Shown here: in pieces, positions 62,404 through 64,000 of the stretch
Position numbering within the stretch: position 1 is the stretch's first letter
How the letters are laid out: the number at the start of each line of letters is the position of its first letter
NCBI RefSeq assembly: GCF_008329705.1
Contig: NZ_VTSX01000023.1
Location: forward strand, 1-64,000
Direction: 5' to 3'
From: Chryseobacterium sp. SN22
Lineage (GTDB): Bacteria > Bacteroidota > Bacteroidia > Flavobacteriales > Weeksellaceae
Length of the DNA: 64,000 nt
The notes under the pieces: generated by a model
Database searches by the model: none
Told to the model about the DNA's origin: nothing
The model's input: only the letters and a program-made list of their open reading frames with translations
Translations under genes and position numbers: made by a program

Positions 62404-63276
62404 TTGGATAAAAATCTCATTCAAAGAACCCTTTCAGGACTTGTTTATGTCACCGTTATCATTCTTTGTACCTCTCCGCTCGGCGCTCAGCTGATCAACA
62501 GTATTTCACAGGGGCTTGTAAGACAGGAATACCTGTATTTCGGATTAATTACCTTTTTAATGATTGTCGGTGCCTGGGAATGTTTTAAAATTATGAAATT
62601 CGGACAAGGCTATGAGCGGTTTGTCGTTTTTCCGTTGGTTATTTTTATTTTTTATATTTTTTCTAAAAGATATTTTCATTTCGATTTCTTTTTCGATTTC
62701 CGGCTGAGCGAGATCCTGGCGATGGTTTTAATTTTAATTGCCGTCGTTACTTTGTTTAAATATCCAAATGAACTTTATTTCGATAGCGGAAAGCTTATTT
62801 TCATCGTAATTTACGTCGCGCTGCCTTTCAGCTTTGCATTGGGATTACCCAAGTTTTCACAATTTGATGACCGCTTTTCATTAGAGGTGTTGTTCCTGTT
62901 TATTTTGATCTGGAGCAGCGATACCTTTGCTTATCTTACCGGTAAATTCTTCGGAAAACATAAGATGGCTCCCAAGATTTCCCCCAAAAAGACATGGGAA
63001 GGATATATCGGCGGGGTAGTACTAACTTTGGTTCTTTCTTATTTTATTGAAAAGTACCAGCATGACCTGCGCGGAAACTGGATGGTAGTCGGTTTTTTAG
63101 TAGCTGCTTTCGCCCCGATAGGGGATTTAGTAGAGAGCCAGCTTAAAAGAAATTTCGCTGTCAAAGACAGCGGCAACATCATTCCGGGGCATGGCGGCGT
63201 ATTAGATCGCCTGGATAGTTTTTTAATCTGCGTTCCTGTCGTATATTTGTACTTTATTTTAGAAAAATTTATTTAA
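62404..63276 (+). CDS. cdsA: phosphatidate cytidylyltransferase
   Basis: A 290-residue integral membrane enzyme that makes CDP-diacylglycerol, the branch point of phospholipid synthesis. It starts at TTG 62404. About eight membrane helices are visible, and the family signature APIGDLVESQLKRNFAVKD-(S)-GNIIPGHGGVLDRLDS (about residues 238-272, interrupted here for length) is complete. psd follows 4 bp later. Confidence 0.94.
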   Translation: MDKNLIQRTLSGLVYVTVIILCTSPLGAQLINSISQGLVRQEYLYFGLITFLMIVGAWECFKIMKFGQGYERFVVFPLVIFIFYIFSKRYFHFDFFFDFRLSEILAMVLILIAVVTLFKYPNELYFDSGKLIFIVIYVALPFSFALGLPKFSQFDDRFSLEVLFLFILIWSSDTFAYLTGKFFGKHKMAPKISPKKTWEGYIGGVVLTLVLSYFIEKYQHDLRGNWMVVGFLVAAFAPIGDLVESQLKRNFAVKDSGNIIPGHGGVLDRLDSFLICVPVVYLYFILEKFI

Positions 63277-63280
63277 ACTC

Positions 63281-63937
63281 ATGAAATTACACAAAGAATC
63301 AAAAGGAACCATCACCGTTGCCTCCTTGCTGTTTGTCATTATAAGCGCATTGGCCATCTATTTTCTTGAAATGTGGTCGCTGGTGATCATTCTGCCTTTA
63401 TTGGTGGTATACAGTCTGGTATTTTGGTTCTTCCGGGTGCCGAACCGTGATATTTTAGACCACAAAGAAAATGTGATTGCGCCGGTAGACGGAAAAGTAG
63501 TCATGATCAAGGAAGTGGAAGAAGATGAATTCATCAAAGGAAAAGCCATTCAGGTTTCTATCTTTATGTCTCCGCTGAACGTGCATATCTGCCGTTATCC
63601 GGTATCAGGAAAAGTAATCTATAAGAAATACCATCCCGGGAAATACTTGGTCGCATGGCACGAAAAATCGTCTACTGAGAATGAAAGGACAACTGTTGCT
63701 GTAGAAAGTCTAACGAATCATAAGGTGGTTTTCAGGCAGATTGCGGGATACGTTGCCAGAAGGATTGTTTTCTACTGTAAAGAAGAGGATGAGGCAAAAG
63801 CTGGGCATGAATTCGGTTTCATTAAATTCGGGTCCAGAATGGATGTGTTTTTACCGCTGGATACGGAAATTGTTTGTAAGATCGGAGATATTACGAAAGG
63901 AGGCCTGGATGTTATCGCAAGAATGAAAGAAGGCTAA
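63281..63937 (+). CDS. psd: phosphatidylserine decarboxylase
   Basis: A 218-residue proenzyme of the short archaeal/Bacteroidota type that makes phosphatidylethanolamine. Two N-terminal membrane helices (about 14-50), the catalytic His in MSPLNVHICRYP (about 106), and the self-cleavage site FGSRMD near residue 185, where the Ser becomes the pyruvoyl group, are clear. It is coupled to cdsA and ends at a terminator. Confidence 0.95.
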   Translation: MKLHKESKGTITVASLLFVIISALAIYFLEMWSLVIILPLLVVYSLVFWFFRVPNRDILDHKENVIAPVDGKVVMIKEVEEDEFIKGKAIQVSIFMSPLNVHICRYPVSGKVIYKKYHPGKYLVAWHEKSSTENERTTVAVESLTNHKVVFRQIAGYVARRIVFYCKEEDEAKAGHEFGFIKFGSRMDVFLPLDTEIVCKIGDITKGGLDVIARMKEG

Positions 63938-63958
63938 ATTTTGATCCATACAAAATTC

Positions 63959-63987
63959 AGAAGGACATCTTGCGATGTCCTTCTTTT
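63959..63987 (+). terminator. terminator of the LUD-cdsA-psd operon
   Basis: AGAAGGACATC-TTGC-GATGTCCTTCT, an 11-bp stem with T-run. Confidence 0.9.
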
Positions 63988-64000
63988 ATTTGGAGAAACA

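Overview
This window looks like chromosomal DNA of a Bacteroidota bacterium of the family Weeksellaceae, most like Chryseobacterium. The grounds are the gene order rsfS-ftsH-LUD-cdsA-psd, a DUF4271-hemD pair, promoters with a TAnnTTTG -7 box and no Shine-Dalgarno sequences, TonB-receptor biology, and a Tgt of the Bacteroidota type. The assignment comes from recognising families, not from a search. I saw no tRNA, rRNA, CRISPR array, transposase or integrase.

Region 1 (about 1-16.5 kb, all minus strand) is accessory. It holds two toxin/immunity modules, one complete (a zincin metallopeptidase toxin) and one whose toxin has lost its 5' end. It also holds an unrecognised 1270-residue protein, two tail-fibre-like proteins sharing the same N-terminal module, a small orphan ORF, a patatin-like phospholipase and a phage-endolysin-like M15 peptidase. 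Five promoters in this region carry the same 17-bp inverted repeat exactly 10 nt upstream of a TAnnTTTG box. They control both fibre genes, the small ORF, the phospholipase and the endolysin, so these form one regulon. Three of the five promoters sit in tandem-duplicated leader units that encode mini-ORFs. No sheath, tube, baseplate or capsid gene is visible. The best candidate for an undescribed system is therefore this co-regulated set of fibres, giant protein, lytic enzymes and polymorphic toxins.

Region 2 (16.5-21.7 kb) is a damage-response mutagenesis cassette: a LexA-like XRE/S24 repressor divergent from a Y-family polymerase and a DnaE-type polymerase. It adjoins the accessory regulon, and the repressor is a possible, untested, regulator of it.

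Region 3 (22-42.7 kb) is mixed housekeeping and envelope DNA. It includes a serine hydrolase, glycyl-tRNA synthetase, an esterase, an ECF sigma factor with a membrane partner, truC, pyrD, a DUF445 protein, msrB and an L,D-transpeptidase-like protein. It also has a two-component system next to a porin/Dabb/cupin operon, a TetR-thioesterase-fabF operon with a clear operator, and an OsmC protein.

Region 4 (42.7-50.2 kb) appears devoted to metal handling: an AraC regulator, a TonB receptor with two fused heavy-metal domains, a Cys/His-rich exported protein, a lipoprotein with three His/Cys repeats, and a two-component system.

Region 5 (50.3-64 kb) is core: an S9 peptidase, hemD-DUF4271, a polyprenol-phosphate mannosyltransferase, a DUF4296 lipoprotein, tgt, an LptF/G permease, birA, rsfS, ftsH, a LUD protein, cdsA and psd.
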